DNA from: Flavobacterium sp. GT3R68
GTDB taxonomy: Bacteria; Bacteroidota; Bacteroidia; Flavobacteriales; Flavobacteriaceae
Length of the DNA: 64,000 nt
Assembly (NCBI RefSeq): GCF_007109225.1
Contig: NZ_VJZK01000001.1
Span: 640,731 to 704,730 of the forward strand
Direction: 5' to 3'
Positions 46,525 through 53,886 of the stretch are shown piece by piece (positions within the stretch are counted from its first letter, which is position 1; the number at the start of each line of letters is the position of its first letter). A program made the translations under genes and the position numbers. The notes under the pieces were generated by a model. The model was given only the letters and a program-made list of their open reading frames with translations, was not told where the DNA came from and made no database searches.

Positions 46525-46572
46525 TAAAAAGTCTGTAACTGCTTGTTTATCAAGTATTACAGGCTTTTTTTT
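46525..46572. terminator. Terminator at the island's left end, now serving tRNA-Leu
   Basis: AAAAAGTCTGTAA pairs with TTACAGGCTTTTTTT around a long loop. It lies inside the island, directly after attL, and has T runs in both directions, so it can also end the leftward RES operon. Confidence 0.75.
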
Positions 46573-46579
46573 ATTGCAG

Positions 46580-46600
46580 TTGCCCAACCATTGCCCAACG
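46580..46600 (+). repeat. Candidate integrase arm-type sites, left
   Basis: Two direct copies of TTGCCCAAC, 11 bp apart (one helical turn), 57 bp inside attL. The same double motif, in the same orientation, stands at 55278-55298 near attR. Confidence 0.6.
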
Positions 46601-46626
46601 AGTAGATAAAACTTAATGTTTTTAAT

Positions 46627-47649
46627 TTAAGATATTAATTTATGAGAAACATCAACATTCGTTACTCGATAAGTATTTACTTCGATACATTCTGTTTTTT
46701 TTTCTGTAAAAAGAACAACATTTACACCTCCAAGATGTAATGAACTATTAAACATGATTCCATCGGCATTAGAAATATTTCTAATATATTCACAAATAAA
46801 TTGAGTAGGAATATATTCTAATTCTGAATCATATCTTCTCAATGGTTTGGATAAATCAATACTTATGTTTTTCTTTAAAATCACACTTTTTATATACTCT
46901 TTGATACTGTCACTGTTTAAAAAAAGGCTTGTCGTTTCTGTGAAATCAACTAAAGAAATTTCTTCTCCTTTTCGCACCTTGAATTTACCCACACTAACTT
47001 CGTCTAGATAGGTTGCTCTAGTTTCGTAAAATGTGGTGCTTTCTGACATGCTCAAGTATAAATATGGAATTCCTTGTGGATTTGCTCTACCACCTAAGGA
47101 TTTTGTCTTGTCCGGACATCCCATTTCTAAAGTATTGAATGCGCTTTGAGCATCATTTGGATGGATTCTAGCTCTAAAAAGTACTGAATCCTCATGCAAA
47201 GATGAGTTTCTTTGAAAAAATGTATCCCATCTAAAATCTTCAAATGATTTTAGATCAGTTAAAAATCTACTTTCCCATTTAAGGTCTTCTTTTAATTTTG
47301 ACCAAAAGGATATGCAGTTAAATATTTCTTCTTCATATCTAACTTTCTTTAAAGGGGTGTTGATTGTGGAATCTAGTTTTGTTAAAACTTCGGATAGAAT
47401 GCCAAGACCTTTGTCTTTGTTTGTAAAAAAGTTCCAGTCTTGATGAATTAAATCGAGTAAAGGAATGCCATTTTCATCTTCTTCGAAGGATGATAGGAAG
47501 TCAGAAAAAAAGTCTAAAAGTTCTTCAATCGCAATTAGTTCTGATTTGGGAGGGTTATTACAAAAATTGCAATGTCCATATATAGATAGATTAGTTTCTA
47601 TAAATAATTTAAGGTCGTCATCGTTAAAGCAGTTACTACAAACATTCAT
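46627..47649 (-). CDS. HEPN/RES N-terminal domain protein with RES NAD+-consuming domain
   Basis: 340 aa. The N-terminus has two zinc-ribbon pairs (CSNC at 4-7 and CNFC at 27-30), followed by an alpha-helical region (about 40-150) as in proteins named 'HEPN/RES N-terminal'. The C-terminal half is a RES domain: LFRARI (about 158-163), a GGRANPQGIPYLYLSMSE block (about 187-204) with the conserved Glu in TTFYETRA, and YIPTQFICEYIR with DGIMFNSS near the end. RES domains of the known toxins split NAD+ by phosphorolysis or hydrolysis; that this one does is inferred from the motifs. It is the last gene of a three-gene operon (14-bp gap after sce7725). The usual Xre/MbcA antitoxin of RES toxins is absent. 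Confidence 0.85.
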   Translation of the reverse strand: MNVCSNCFNDDDLKLFIETNLSIYGHCNFCNNPPKSELIAIEELLDFFSDFLSSFEEDENGIPLLDLIHQDWNFFTNKDKGLGILSEVLTKLDSTINTPLKKVRYEEEIFNCISFWSKLKEDLKWESRFLTDLKSFEDFRWDTFFQRNSSLHEDSVLFRARIHPNDAQSAFNTLEMGCPDKTKSLGGRANPQGIPYLYLSMSESTTFYETRATYLDEVSVGKFKVRKGEEISLVDFTETTSLFLNSDSIKEYIKSVILKKNISIDLSKPLRRYDSELEYIPTQFICEYIRNISNADGIMFNSSLHLGGVNVVLFTEKKTECIEVNTYRVTNVDVSHKLIS

Positions 47650-47663
47650 AAATTGATGAAATA

Positions 47664-48587
47664 TTAAATTATCCCATTTATTAACTCAAGATGGTTTTTT
47701 ATAGAAATCTTTTTTACCATTCCAAGTCCTGGATATTTAGATTCATTATGATAATTTCTCAATTCGTTTGTAGCCTCATTATGAATATCATTCGAATTAA
47801 TAAAAGTAACAGCTTTTTCTAAAGCTTCTGCAAACTTACCTTGGATATTTGCTCTGTCAAAATTACTTTTCGATGTAAAATGTCTAATCCAAACCTCATC
47901 ATTCTCTTTCTGATATGTTAAGTGTATTGCTACTGCAAAAGGCGCACTCCCACCTTCAAGAAAATCACTAACTAGAACCGTGTAATCAGAAAACCCATGA
48001 TATCCTTCATCCTTATAAAATAAATGTTCTTCAGAAAATTTTTCTTCAGACATTTCTAAATAGTCACTATTCCTTTTTTGTCCATTAAATTTATCATCTA
48101 ATCTTATAAGAAACTTGTCTTGTCCTGAAAGAGATCTTTTTAAAGTCCTGTTTTCTTGAGAAACAACTATGTATTTTACTTTTTGAGAAACAACTAACTG
48201 GCTAAAACTTTCATTACTTGTATCAGTTAAACCATTACATATTATCATCACATCGGAATAACCTGTTTCAACAATCAATTTTCCTATCTCATCATAATTA
48301 TTCGACACAATAAACGCAGGAATCCAACTATCTTCTCCTATTAAACAATCACCTAAACCATCGATTATCTGATTATAATTATCAATTTCTCCAACTTGAG
48401 GATTCAATACTAAAGCAAACTTAATACTTGCATTTCTTAAAATTGGCAAAGCAATCTTCATGCTATTGAAAGTTTTTTTCACGGGCTCAATTATTGGAAT
48501 TACATTATTATGTTCTCCTCGACAACCAGCAAACTCTCTTAATGCAATTAACTCAAATTGCCTTCCTCTTAAATATGGATAATACAT
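47664..48587 (-). CDS. sce7725-family ('beta protein') protein
   Basis: 307 aa. The N-terminus MYYPYLRGRQFELIALREFA followed by 'NVIPIIEPVKKT' is the signature of the sce7725 family, related to phage beta proteins; the function is unknown. Alternating beta-strand/helix periodicity suggests a TIM-barrel-like fold, but I see no catalytic motif. It starts 4 bp after the sce7726-family gene and ends 14 bp before the RES gene, so all three are made from one mRNA. Confidence 0.85.
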   Translation of the reverse strand: MYYPYLRGRQFELIALREFAGCRGEHNNVIPIIEPVKKTFNSMKIALPILRNASIKFALVLNPQVGEIDNYNQIIDGLGDCLIGEDSWIPAFIVSNNYDEIGKLIVETGYSDVMIICNGLTDTSNESFSQLVVSQKVKYIVVSQENRTLKRSLSGQDKFLIRLDDKFNGQKRNSDYLEMSEEKFSEEHLFYKDEGYHGFSDYTVLVSDFLEGGSAPFAVAIHLTYQKENDEVWIRHFTSKSNFDRANIQGKFAEALEKAVTFINSNDIHNEATNELRNYHNESKYPGLGMVKKISIKNHLELINGII

Positions 48588-48591
48588 AGCT

Positions 48592-49470
48592 CTAAATTTG
48601 TATAGTTTTATTTAATTTTTCAAATAAAATCTGATAATTTCTATCATCAATATTCAACGCTAACCCTATTTGTCGTAATTCTTTAGCGAAAGATTTTATA
48701 TTTATAGTATTAGATTTGCGTTTCTTTAATTGTTCAATAAATAATATATTTAAGTCTTCTGTAGGAATTTGTTTTATTAAATCACTACAAATATCAAACA
48801 TGTTAAAACTATTCATTTTAGGCAATCCGCCATAATACTGATTGACAATCGCTTTATATTCATTTGTTCTTATTGAACGAATGATACTTTCTGGATTTAT
48901 TTCTAAATTTATTTTTGCAGGTCTAATCTCGGTCATTTTTAAAGACTTTGAGTTGCTGCTTAAAGCAATTAAACCTACCGAATCATCCTCTTTTAAATAT
49001 TTATCAATTAATGCGTCATGTGTAACAATATAAGATTCTTTAAAAATTTTACTATAATCCGATAATTGTCCAATAAGTCTTTTGTTTGAATCTAATTCTG
49101 TTTTAATTTCAAAAGCCTTGCTTGTTCCGTTAAATAAAACAATATCGGCTATAGAGTCTCCTACTCTAAATTCATTTATTGCAACTGTATCTTTTACTCC
49201 ATAAGAGTTTATAAGTAATTCATTTATAAAAGTATTTTTATAAACATACTCATTTCGATATTGTTTACTCATTTCTTTATACACAAAACGAATATAATCA
49301 TGATAAGTAATAATATCATTTCCAATCTTTAGTTGGTCGTATTTGATGATTTTAGAATTAATAAATGAATAATCATCATTCCTCAATAATTTTGAAAAAT
49401 ATGTACTTGAAAAAATTGAAGAATAGCTCCTCATTCTATTCAATTCTATATTTTGAATTTGATTTTTCAT
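48592..49470 (-). CDS. sce7726-family protein with PD-(D/E)XK-like core
   Basis: 292 aa. The middle (about residues 85-140) reads INEFRVGDSIADIVLFNG and AFEIKTELDS, i.e. E-x(n)-D-x(n)-E-x-K, the pattern of a PD-(D/E)XK nuclease core; it is followed by a segment on 'QLSDYSKIFKESYIVTH' like other sce7726 members. The C-terminal third is helical. First gene of the operon, with a good -7 element just upstream. Nuclease activity is inferred from the motif only. In other genomes sce7726 and sce7725 genes occur side by side, as here. Confidence 0.85.
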   Translation of the reverse strand: MKNQIQNIELNRMRSYSSIFSSTYFSKLLRNDDYSFINSKIIKYDQLKIGNDIITYHDYIRFVYKEMSKQYRNEYVYKNTFINELLINSYGVKDTVAINEFRVGDSIADIVLFNGTSKAFEIKTELDSNKRLIGQLSDYSKIFKESYIVTHDALIDKYLKEDDSVGLIALSSNSKSLKMTEIRPAKINLEINPESIIRSIRTNEYKAIVNQYYGGLPKMNSFNMFDICSDLIKQIPTEDLNILFIEQLKKRKSNTINIKSFAKELRQIGLALNIDDRNYQILFEKLNKTIQI

Positions 49471-49498
49471 TTTATCTCTACTGACAGATTGTTTTTTG

Positions 49499-49506
49499 CA
49501 AAGGTA
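49499..49506 (-). promoter_or_regulatory. -7 element of the sce7726/sce7725/RES operon
   Basis: Minus-strand TACCTTTG, 28 bp before the start codon of the sce7726-family gene; a matching -33 TTG is not evident. Confidence 0.6.
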
Positions 49507-50000
49507 ATTTAATCCTTTGCTTTAAAGCCAATTTATATTATTAGAAGTATATGCAGGAAAAACAACCAAATTTTACCGAAATATAATATGTGAATATATA
49601 AAAAACAACATTAAAAACTCCTTTTAATTGTTCTTTATTTATTGTAATGCTTATTTCCTATAGACTAATTCCTATTTTAAATACCTTTGCGTTATAAATG
49701 TATTTCATTTAACTTTAACTATTATAAGTCAAGTTCTATTCTTGCAACACTTCTATATTTGAATTCGCAAATTTTACCGCTAAACTCAATTATAACAATC
49801 CTAACACTTGTTTTAAAATAGTAAATCCTACTAATAAACTGCAACAGAACATTGTAATTTATTAATAGGATTTGTTGCATTGTTAAAAAAAGGTGTCGGT
49901 GTTTTTAAAATGCAATGCAACCTTATTGCGGTAATAATAATGAAACAGTTTACAGTACCTTTTATCTTAGACTTACACAGTTTATCGAATAGTGCCATTG
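49507..50000. other. AT-rich gap upstream of the defence-like operon
   Basis: No convincing gene. The only signal I see is a plus-strand TACCTTTG at 49682-49689 pointing away from all island genes. A 61-codon minus-strand frame (49831-50016) has no recognisable product. Confidence 0.45.
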
Positions 50001-50150
50001 TTAAATACACATCCATATTATAAACACTATGATTATTGATACAACTACTATCTTGATGTGTGTTTGCTGGTCTTTTGCTTTGTCATTATTGCACCAATGG
50101 CACACATTACCACTAAATGGCGTTTCTTTTCCGCAGTTACTACATCTCAT
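50001..50150 (-). CDS. Small zinc-ribbon membrane protein (49 aa)
   Basis: The reading frame from ATG at 50150 encodes MRCSNCGKETPFSGNVCHWC, i.e. two CxxC pairs forming a zinc ribbon, then a short charged linker (NNDKAKDQQTH) and a single C-terminal membrane helix (about 32-49). Short zinc-ribbon proteins with this 'CGKETPF(S/T)GNVC' start are frequent in flavobacteria. It lies 84 bp downstream of the BamE-like gene on the same strand. Function unknown; the ribbon may anchor a partner at the membrane. Confidence 0.75.
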   Translation of the reverse strand: MRCSNCGKETPFSGNVCHWCNNDKAKDQQTHIKIVVVSIIIVFIIWMCI

Positions 50151-50234
50151 TTTTCTGTAATTTATTTATTGAATTAATATATGAATGTTCTTTAGCTTAT
50201 GCAGTTTATAGAATAATATCAGGCAATTTAGTTG

Positions 50235-51173
50235 CTAATCTTGAATAGTTATTAAAATACCATTTTCAAAATATAAATACTTTTTTAAACTATAAACATA
50301 TTGTTCATGATTACCGTATGGAGTTGTAGTGCGGTTTATATCCCGTGGTTTGCCCCATGAAGCAATGCACATTGATTTTGTCCATCCAATTTTAACCTTA
50401 TGATTTAAAATAGCCTCTCCATTTTCTAAACCATATTTATTAATTATATCCTCTCTTCTTTGATTTTTCTTTTTTTCGTTCTCTAATTTGCTCTTTGTTT
50501 GCTTTTCAATTTCGTGCTTTTTTTGTGCAATTTTTATTTTAACGTCTTGTTTTCGCCGTTCTTTTTCTTTAGCCTCATTTATTTTTTTTTGCTTTATATA
50601 TTCTATTGAATCTTTTATTTCTCCTTGTCTTCTTTCAATAACAAATATGCTGTCATTCTTTTTTTTAGCCAAGAGCATGTCGGAAATTCTTTGCCTTTTT
50701 AGTTCTTCTTCCCTTTTCGTTTGCTCGTTATGTTCTTTAATTCTTTCTTTTGTTTTTTCTTCTTGTATTTTATAATAAAAACTCTCTTTTTTATAATTTT
50801 CTAAATCAAAATATACGCTATAAGCCTTCGCAGTTTGAGTTAAGTTGTTAAAACGTACTTCTATGTCATTCGGATTATCAGGAATTTCTCCTTTACTTCG
50901 GGCTTCTAAATACCCCTCAATACTTCTAACGGCGTCTAAAAGTGGCCAATAATATCCACGTGAATCTGAACGTGATTCAAATTCCATTAGTTTATGATAT
51001 TCTGTGCCATTTAACCGTTGTACTTTTATCGTATCCGACTTAGTTATAATATAGCTAGATATGTGTTGTATTATTGGAGTTTTCTTTTGTCCGTATGTCA
51101 ATATGTTCAATGAAAAAAAGAAAAAAAGTAGAATTGTTTTTTTTGTAGTACTTGTTTTTTTAGGTATTTCCAT
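50235..51173 (-). CDS. Secreted coiled-coil protein with BamE/SmpA-like C-terminus
   Basis: 312 aa. Signal peptide (about residues 14-28, LLFFFFSLNILTYG). A globular part to about 120 is followed by a very long charged coiled coil (about 125-245, rich in Lys, Glu and Arg). The last 65 residues (GLENGEAILNHKVKIGWTK, then ASWGKPRDIN, EQYVYSLKKYLYFENG) have the 'G-x-W/M-x(n)-WGxP...E.WVY....YLYFENG' pattern of small outer-membrane lipoprotein/BamE-like domains. Likely periplasmic. As island cargo its role is unknown. Confidence 0.72.
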   Translation of the reverse strand: MEIPKKTSTTKKTILLFFFFSLNILTYGQKKTPIIQHISSYIITKSDTIKVQRLNGTEYHKLMEFESRSDSRGYYWPLLDAVRSIEGYLEARSKGEIPDNPNDIEVRFNNLTQTAKAYSVYFDLENYKKESFYYKIQEEKTKERIKEHNEQTKREEELKRQRISDMLLAKKKNDSIFVIERRQGEIKDSIEYIKQKKINEAKEKERRKQDVKIKIAQKKHEIEKQTKSKLENEKKKNQRREDIINKYGLENGEAILNHKVKIGWTKSMCIASWGKPRDINRTTTPYGNHEQYVYSLKKYLYFENGILITIQD

Positions 51174-51248
51174 TTTTTAATTATTATTTCCAAATGTCCC
51201 AAAGTAGAAGTTGGTAAAAATAATCAGCGTGGGACATTTCCTATCTGC

Positions 51249-51354
51249 TAGCAACGTCCGACCAAGAACGCAAACACAAAATAAGAAAGCCCACGCCTTT
51301 GCGTGTGCAATTCTTATTCATTTGTGTTATTTTTTAACTTGGCCGGTTTTGCTA
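51249..51354. repeat. MITE-like palindromic element
   Basis: Terminal inverted repeats TAGCAACGTCCGACCAAG (from 51249) and its partner (TAGCAAAACCGGCCAAG on the minus strand, ending at 51354) match with a few changes. Inside are a second inverted pair (ACACAAA...TTTGTGT at 51274-51280 and 51321-51327, with AATAAGAA/TTCTTATT) and a GC-rich hairpin GCCCACGC-CTTT-GCGTGTGC (51289-51308). The whole stretch of about 106 bp can fold as one rod. Confidence 0.7.
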
Positions 51355-51449
51355 ACAAGAATAAGTACGCCGATATGTAAATATTTTTTTATTTCATACC
51401 ACGAATATAAAGCAATTATCTAATTAAACTGTATAAATATTAGTGTAGC

Positions 51450-52640
51450 TTATTGATTGTATTTTGTATTGTAATTTTGAACTGTCAAACGATTGTATTC
51501 TGCAATGGTTTTCTTTTGCTCCTGATAGCTCGAAAACGGTTTTGCGAACTCATCCTTTTTAGGCTCTTTTTCAATCTCTTTTTTGAAAGTATTTTGTATA
51601 ATGTTTAACTCTTTATCCAAGAGGTTAAGCGTGCTACAGAATGGGTTTTCAAAAACACGGTTAATCGTGCTACACTTTTTATTAATTTCTTCTCTAGTTT
51701 TATTATCAAAAAGTTGGTTAACCGTGCTACACTTTTTTTCAATCTCAATCAGGATTTTTTGAAACCTTTTTTTTGAAAATTTAGTCGTGATGCTGTCTAA
51801 TCTTTTCAAATGTCGATCCCTATCATTTGGTTCTAAATCATTAATCCAATACCTAGGGTTGGAATAATCCCTCAACGCATTTAACTTGTGTTCTGTAAGC
51901 TTCTTTTTGTCGATGGAGTAATCATAATGTCTAATTTCGTTGAACCTCTTTATAAGCAACTTTGAAACTTTATCCAAGGTGTTTTCGTTTATGTCCTCAA
52001 ACGTCTTAATATCAATGACAATGTTTTTGTCTTTTAGCCCATCCATTTTTAGGGTTTTCAACTCTATACGGATTACATTTTCTGCCATATCGTATTGATA
52101 TAATTTACTGTAAATCTTGAGTAAATAATTACAGTATATTACTTTTGAACTATTACCGTGATGACTAAACTCAAACATTATGTTTTTGCGATATAGCAAC
52201 CCTTTTATAAACAATATAGGGTTGTAATCTAATATTATATTTACTCCAAATTCGATGTTCTGAAAAATCATTTGAGATGCTTTACAGTCAAATAAATCTT
52301 CTAAATGAGTTCTAACCTCAACAATGTTGTTTAGTGTAAATTGATTGCCATTAAATCCCTTATACAATTTCTTTTCGTCGTAATTGGGTGCTTTTATTCC
52401 GTTGAGTTCATTCCACATTTTATGAATACTGCCTACAAAAAACACGTGAGTTCTTTCGGGTTTGCCTTCTTCTTTAATTCTCTGAATAGTGATTTCGCAA
52501 AAGTGATATTTCGCAATAAAAACACTTTCGTTAATTTCGCCAGTAGTTTTTGAAATTGTGCTTTTAAAGTCCAGGACTTTTAATTTTAGCAACTTTTGAG
52601 TATCAATATTTAAGAGGTATATTTTTGTGTAATCTACCAT
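51450..52640 (-). CDS. Rep-like protein of Bacteroidota integrative elements
   Basis: 396 aa. The sequence (start MVDYTKIYLLNID, 'HFCEITIQRI', 'FVGSIHKMWNELNGIKAPNY', 'YKGFNGNQFTLNNIVEVR') belongs to a family I know from flavobacterial integrative elements, usually labelled hypothetical and thought to be replication-initiator-like; the assignment is not certain. An RCR-type catalytic Tyr motif is not obvious. The C-terminal third contains three CSTxN repeats because the DNA there carries three copies of a 16-bp repeat. It is probably expressed with or near the HTH gene upstream. Confidence 0.6.
   Translation of the reverse strand: MVDYTKIYLLNIDTQKLLKLKVLDFKSTISKTTGEINESVFIAKYHFCEITIQRIKEEGKPERTHVFFVGSIHKMWNELNGIKAPNYDEKKLYKGFNGNQFTLNNIVEVRTHLEDLFDCKASQMIFQNIEFGVNIILDYNPILFIKGLLYRKNIMFEFSHHGNSSKVIYCNYLLKIYSKLYQYDMAENVIRIELKTLKMDGLKDKNIVIDIKTFEDINENTLDKVSKLLIKRFNEIRHYDYSIDKKKLTEHKLNALRDYSNPRYWINDLEPNDRDRHLKRLDSITTKFSKKRFQKILIEIEKKCSTVNQLFDNKTREEINKKCSTINRVFENPFCSTLNLLDKELNIIQNTFKKEIEKEPKKDEFAKPFSSYQEQKKTIAEYNRLTVQNYNTKYNQ
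51623..51731 (+). repeat. Three iteron-like repeats inside the Rep-like gene
   Basis: GGTTAANCGTGCTACA at 51623-51638, 51659-51674 and 51716-51731, differing only at the N (G, T and C). Conservation holds at all other positions, including third codon positions, so it is not explained by the encoded CSTxN peptide alone. Confidence 0.75.
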
Positions 52641-52685
52641 TAATATTATCTTTGAAAACGGTTTTACAATTGCCTTGTGAAACTA

Positions 52686-52695
52686 ACTTTTGAAC
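52686..52695 (+). promoter_or_regulatory. Shared island motif ACTTTTGAAC upstream of the Rep-like gene
   Basis: ACTTTTGAAC occurs 46 bp before the Rep-like start. The same 10-mer lies at 55213-55222 just upstream of the integrase gene, where it is followed by two more TTGAAC copies. Candidate operator. Confidence 0.45.
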
Positions 52696-52706
52696 AAAGT
52701 ATAAGG

Positions 52707-52732
52707 GAGCGTGAACAACTCCCTTTTTTGTT
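52707..52732 (+). terminator. Hairpin with T tail between the HTH and Rep-like genes
   Basis: AAGGGAG / CTCCCTT stem with a 9-nt loop and T tail on the plus strand. On the minus strand, where the genes are, the tail is weak, so its role is unclear. Confidence 0.5.
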
Positions 52733-52764
52733 GCCCTAATGTTTCGATAAATTAAATGATTGGC

Positions 52765-53043
52765 TTAGCCGTTTAATGGTGTTAAACTTGCTTCTACTTC
52801 GGAACGTAGGAAGTAAACACGCCCCGATATTCCTAGAGGTCGTAATTTGCCGTTTTTTTGCCAGTTTGCTACTGTTGAAATATCCACATCAAACATTTCA
52901 CTTACCTGTTTTCTTGTCAGATAGTCATTTGGTTGTTTCGGCGCGAAATTTTTAAGAAATTCGTCTAGTTGGATTTTAATTTCCCCGCTAATTTGGGTTT
53001 GAAGTTCCTGCGGGCTAGTACTGATAAATTGAATTTGTGCCAT
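52765..53043 (-). CDS. Excisionase-like helix-turn-helix protein
   Basis: 92 aa. The C-terminal half is a MerR/excisionase-type HTH (about residues 41-62: 'YLTRKQVSEMFDVDISTVANW') followed by a short wing (GRVYFLRSEVEA). Such proteins accompany tyrosine recombinases in Bacteroidota elements and act as excisionase or regulator. Here it lies between the integrase side and the Rep-like gene, with a palindromic operator-like site upstream. Confidence 0.85.
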   Translation of the reverse strand: MAQIQFISTSPQELQTQISGEIKIQLDEFLKNFAPKQPNDYLTRKQVSEMFDVDISTVANWQKNGKLRPLGISGRVYFLRSEVEASLTPLNG

Positions 53044-53107
53044 CTTGCAAAGTATTTGTTTGTTAATGCTTTGGCAAAATTGATTCTATTTCCAGTTTTA
53101 TATATCA

Positions 53108-53131
53108 CTGCACTTGTGCAGAATTTGTGCA
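53108..53131. promoter_or_regulatory. Operator-like palindrome upstream of the HTH gene
   Basis: CTGCACTTGTGCAG (6-bp arms, 2-bp centre) at 53108-53121. The half-site TTGTGCA recurs exactly 11 bp later (53125-53131), i.e. on the same face of the helix. Confidence 0.55.
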
Positions 53132-53139
53132 ATATTTGA

Positions 53140-53853
53140 TTACGATTGTTTGTCTACTATTGACAAGTATTTACTTTTAAAACTTTCGCAAATATCTATT
53201 TTGTTTTCTTCGCAATAATTAACAATCTCTTTCATCTGTTTAATGTTTTTATAAATATTGTGATGTGATTCACTTTCTTTCATACTATCGTTTATATATT
53301 GCCTAGAAAGTTTTAAATGTTTTGATAATTGTGTAGGGTTTTCAAATTCTTTTGTTAAATGATAATAACGAAAACCTTTTTTCGGGTCTAATTTAGAATA
53401 TACTTCTCCCTTTGCAAATAATAGTCCTATTTCAAAAGACTGTTTTACTGTTGGTTTTGATACTTCAATCTTTGGTAAGCCGTTAAGTTTTATTTTATAG
53501 AAAATCAATTCTAAATCAATATAGTTATCTCGATGATAATAAACTTTGTGATAGGAATTTCTGTTTTCAAAAAATTCTTTTATGTTTTCTGCTTCATCGC
53601 CATTATTAATAAATATTTCTTCTTGTTCATTTCTAAATTCTTGATAGAATTCATTATCCGGCAAATTAAATTTTCTTTGTCTTTCTTTAATCTGAAAATT
53701 GATACTTTCAATTTTACTTGCAATGAAATCATTTTCTGTTTTTCCATCATTATCAATTAAAAATGTCAGTCTGTCGCTGATGTACTCATTTTCTAATAAT
53801 AGTTTTGTTTCAAAGTCCAGCATAATTTTTTGGTAAGGTTCATCTATTTGCAT
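53140..53853 (-). CDS. Island protein of unknown function with a C-terminal HTH-like segment
   Basis: 237 aa. Mostly helical and charged; the stretch 'PTQLSKHLKLSRQYINDSM' (about residues 178-196) looks like a helix-turn-helix, so DNA binding is possible. I do not recognise the family. It starts 33 bp after the integrase stop codon and is read in the same direction, which suggests joint expression. Confidence 0.65.
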   Translation of the reverse strand: MQIDEPYQKIMLDFETKLLLENEYISDRLTFLIDNDGKTENDFIASKIESINFQIKERQRKFNLPDNEFYQEFRNEQEEIFINNGDEAENIKEFFENRNSYHKVYYHRDNYIDLELIFYKIKLNGLPKIEVSKPTVKQSFEIGLLFAKGEVYSKLDPKKGFRYYHLTKEFENPTQLSKHLKLSRQYINDSMKESESHHNIYKNIKQMKEIVNYCEENKIDICESFKSKYLSIVDKQS

Positions 53854-53886
53854 TGCTTTCTTATTAGGTTCCTTAAATGGTCATAT

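Noticed and set aside
46358-46609. 83-codon plus-strand frame spanning tRNA-Leu
   Set aside because: It runs through the complete tRNA and the att site, so it is a chance frame.
49831-50016. 61-codon minus-strand frame in the island gap
   Set aside because: It overlaps the end of the 49-aa zinc-ribbon gene, has no recognisable motif and no promoter or ribosome site of its own.
50488-50775. 95-codon Phe/Ser/Cys-rich plus-strand frame
   Set aside because: It is the antisense shadow of the Lys/Glu-rich coiled coil of the BamE-like protein.
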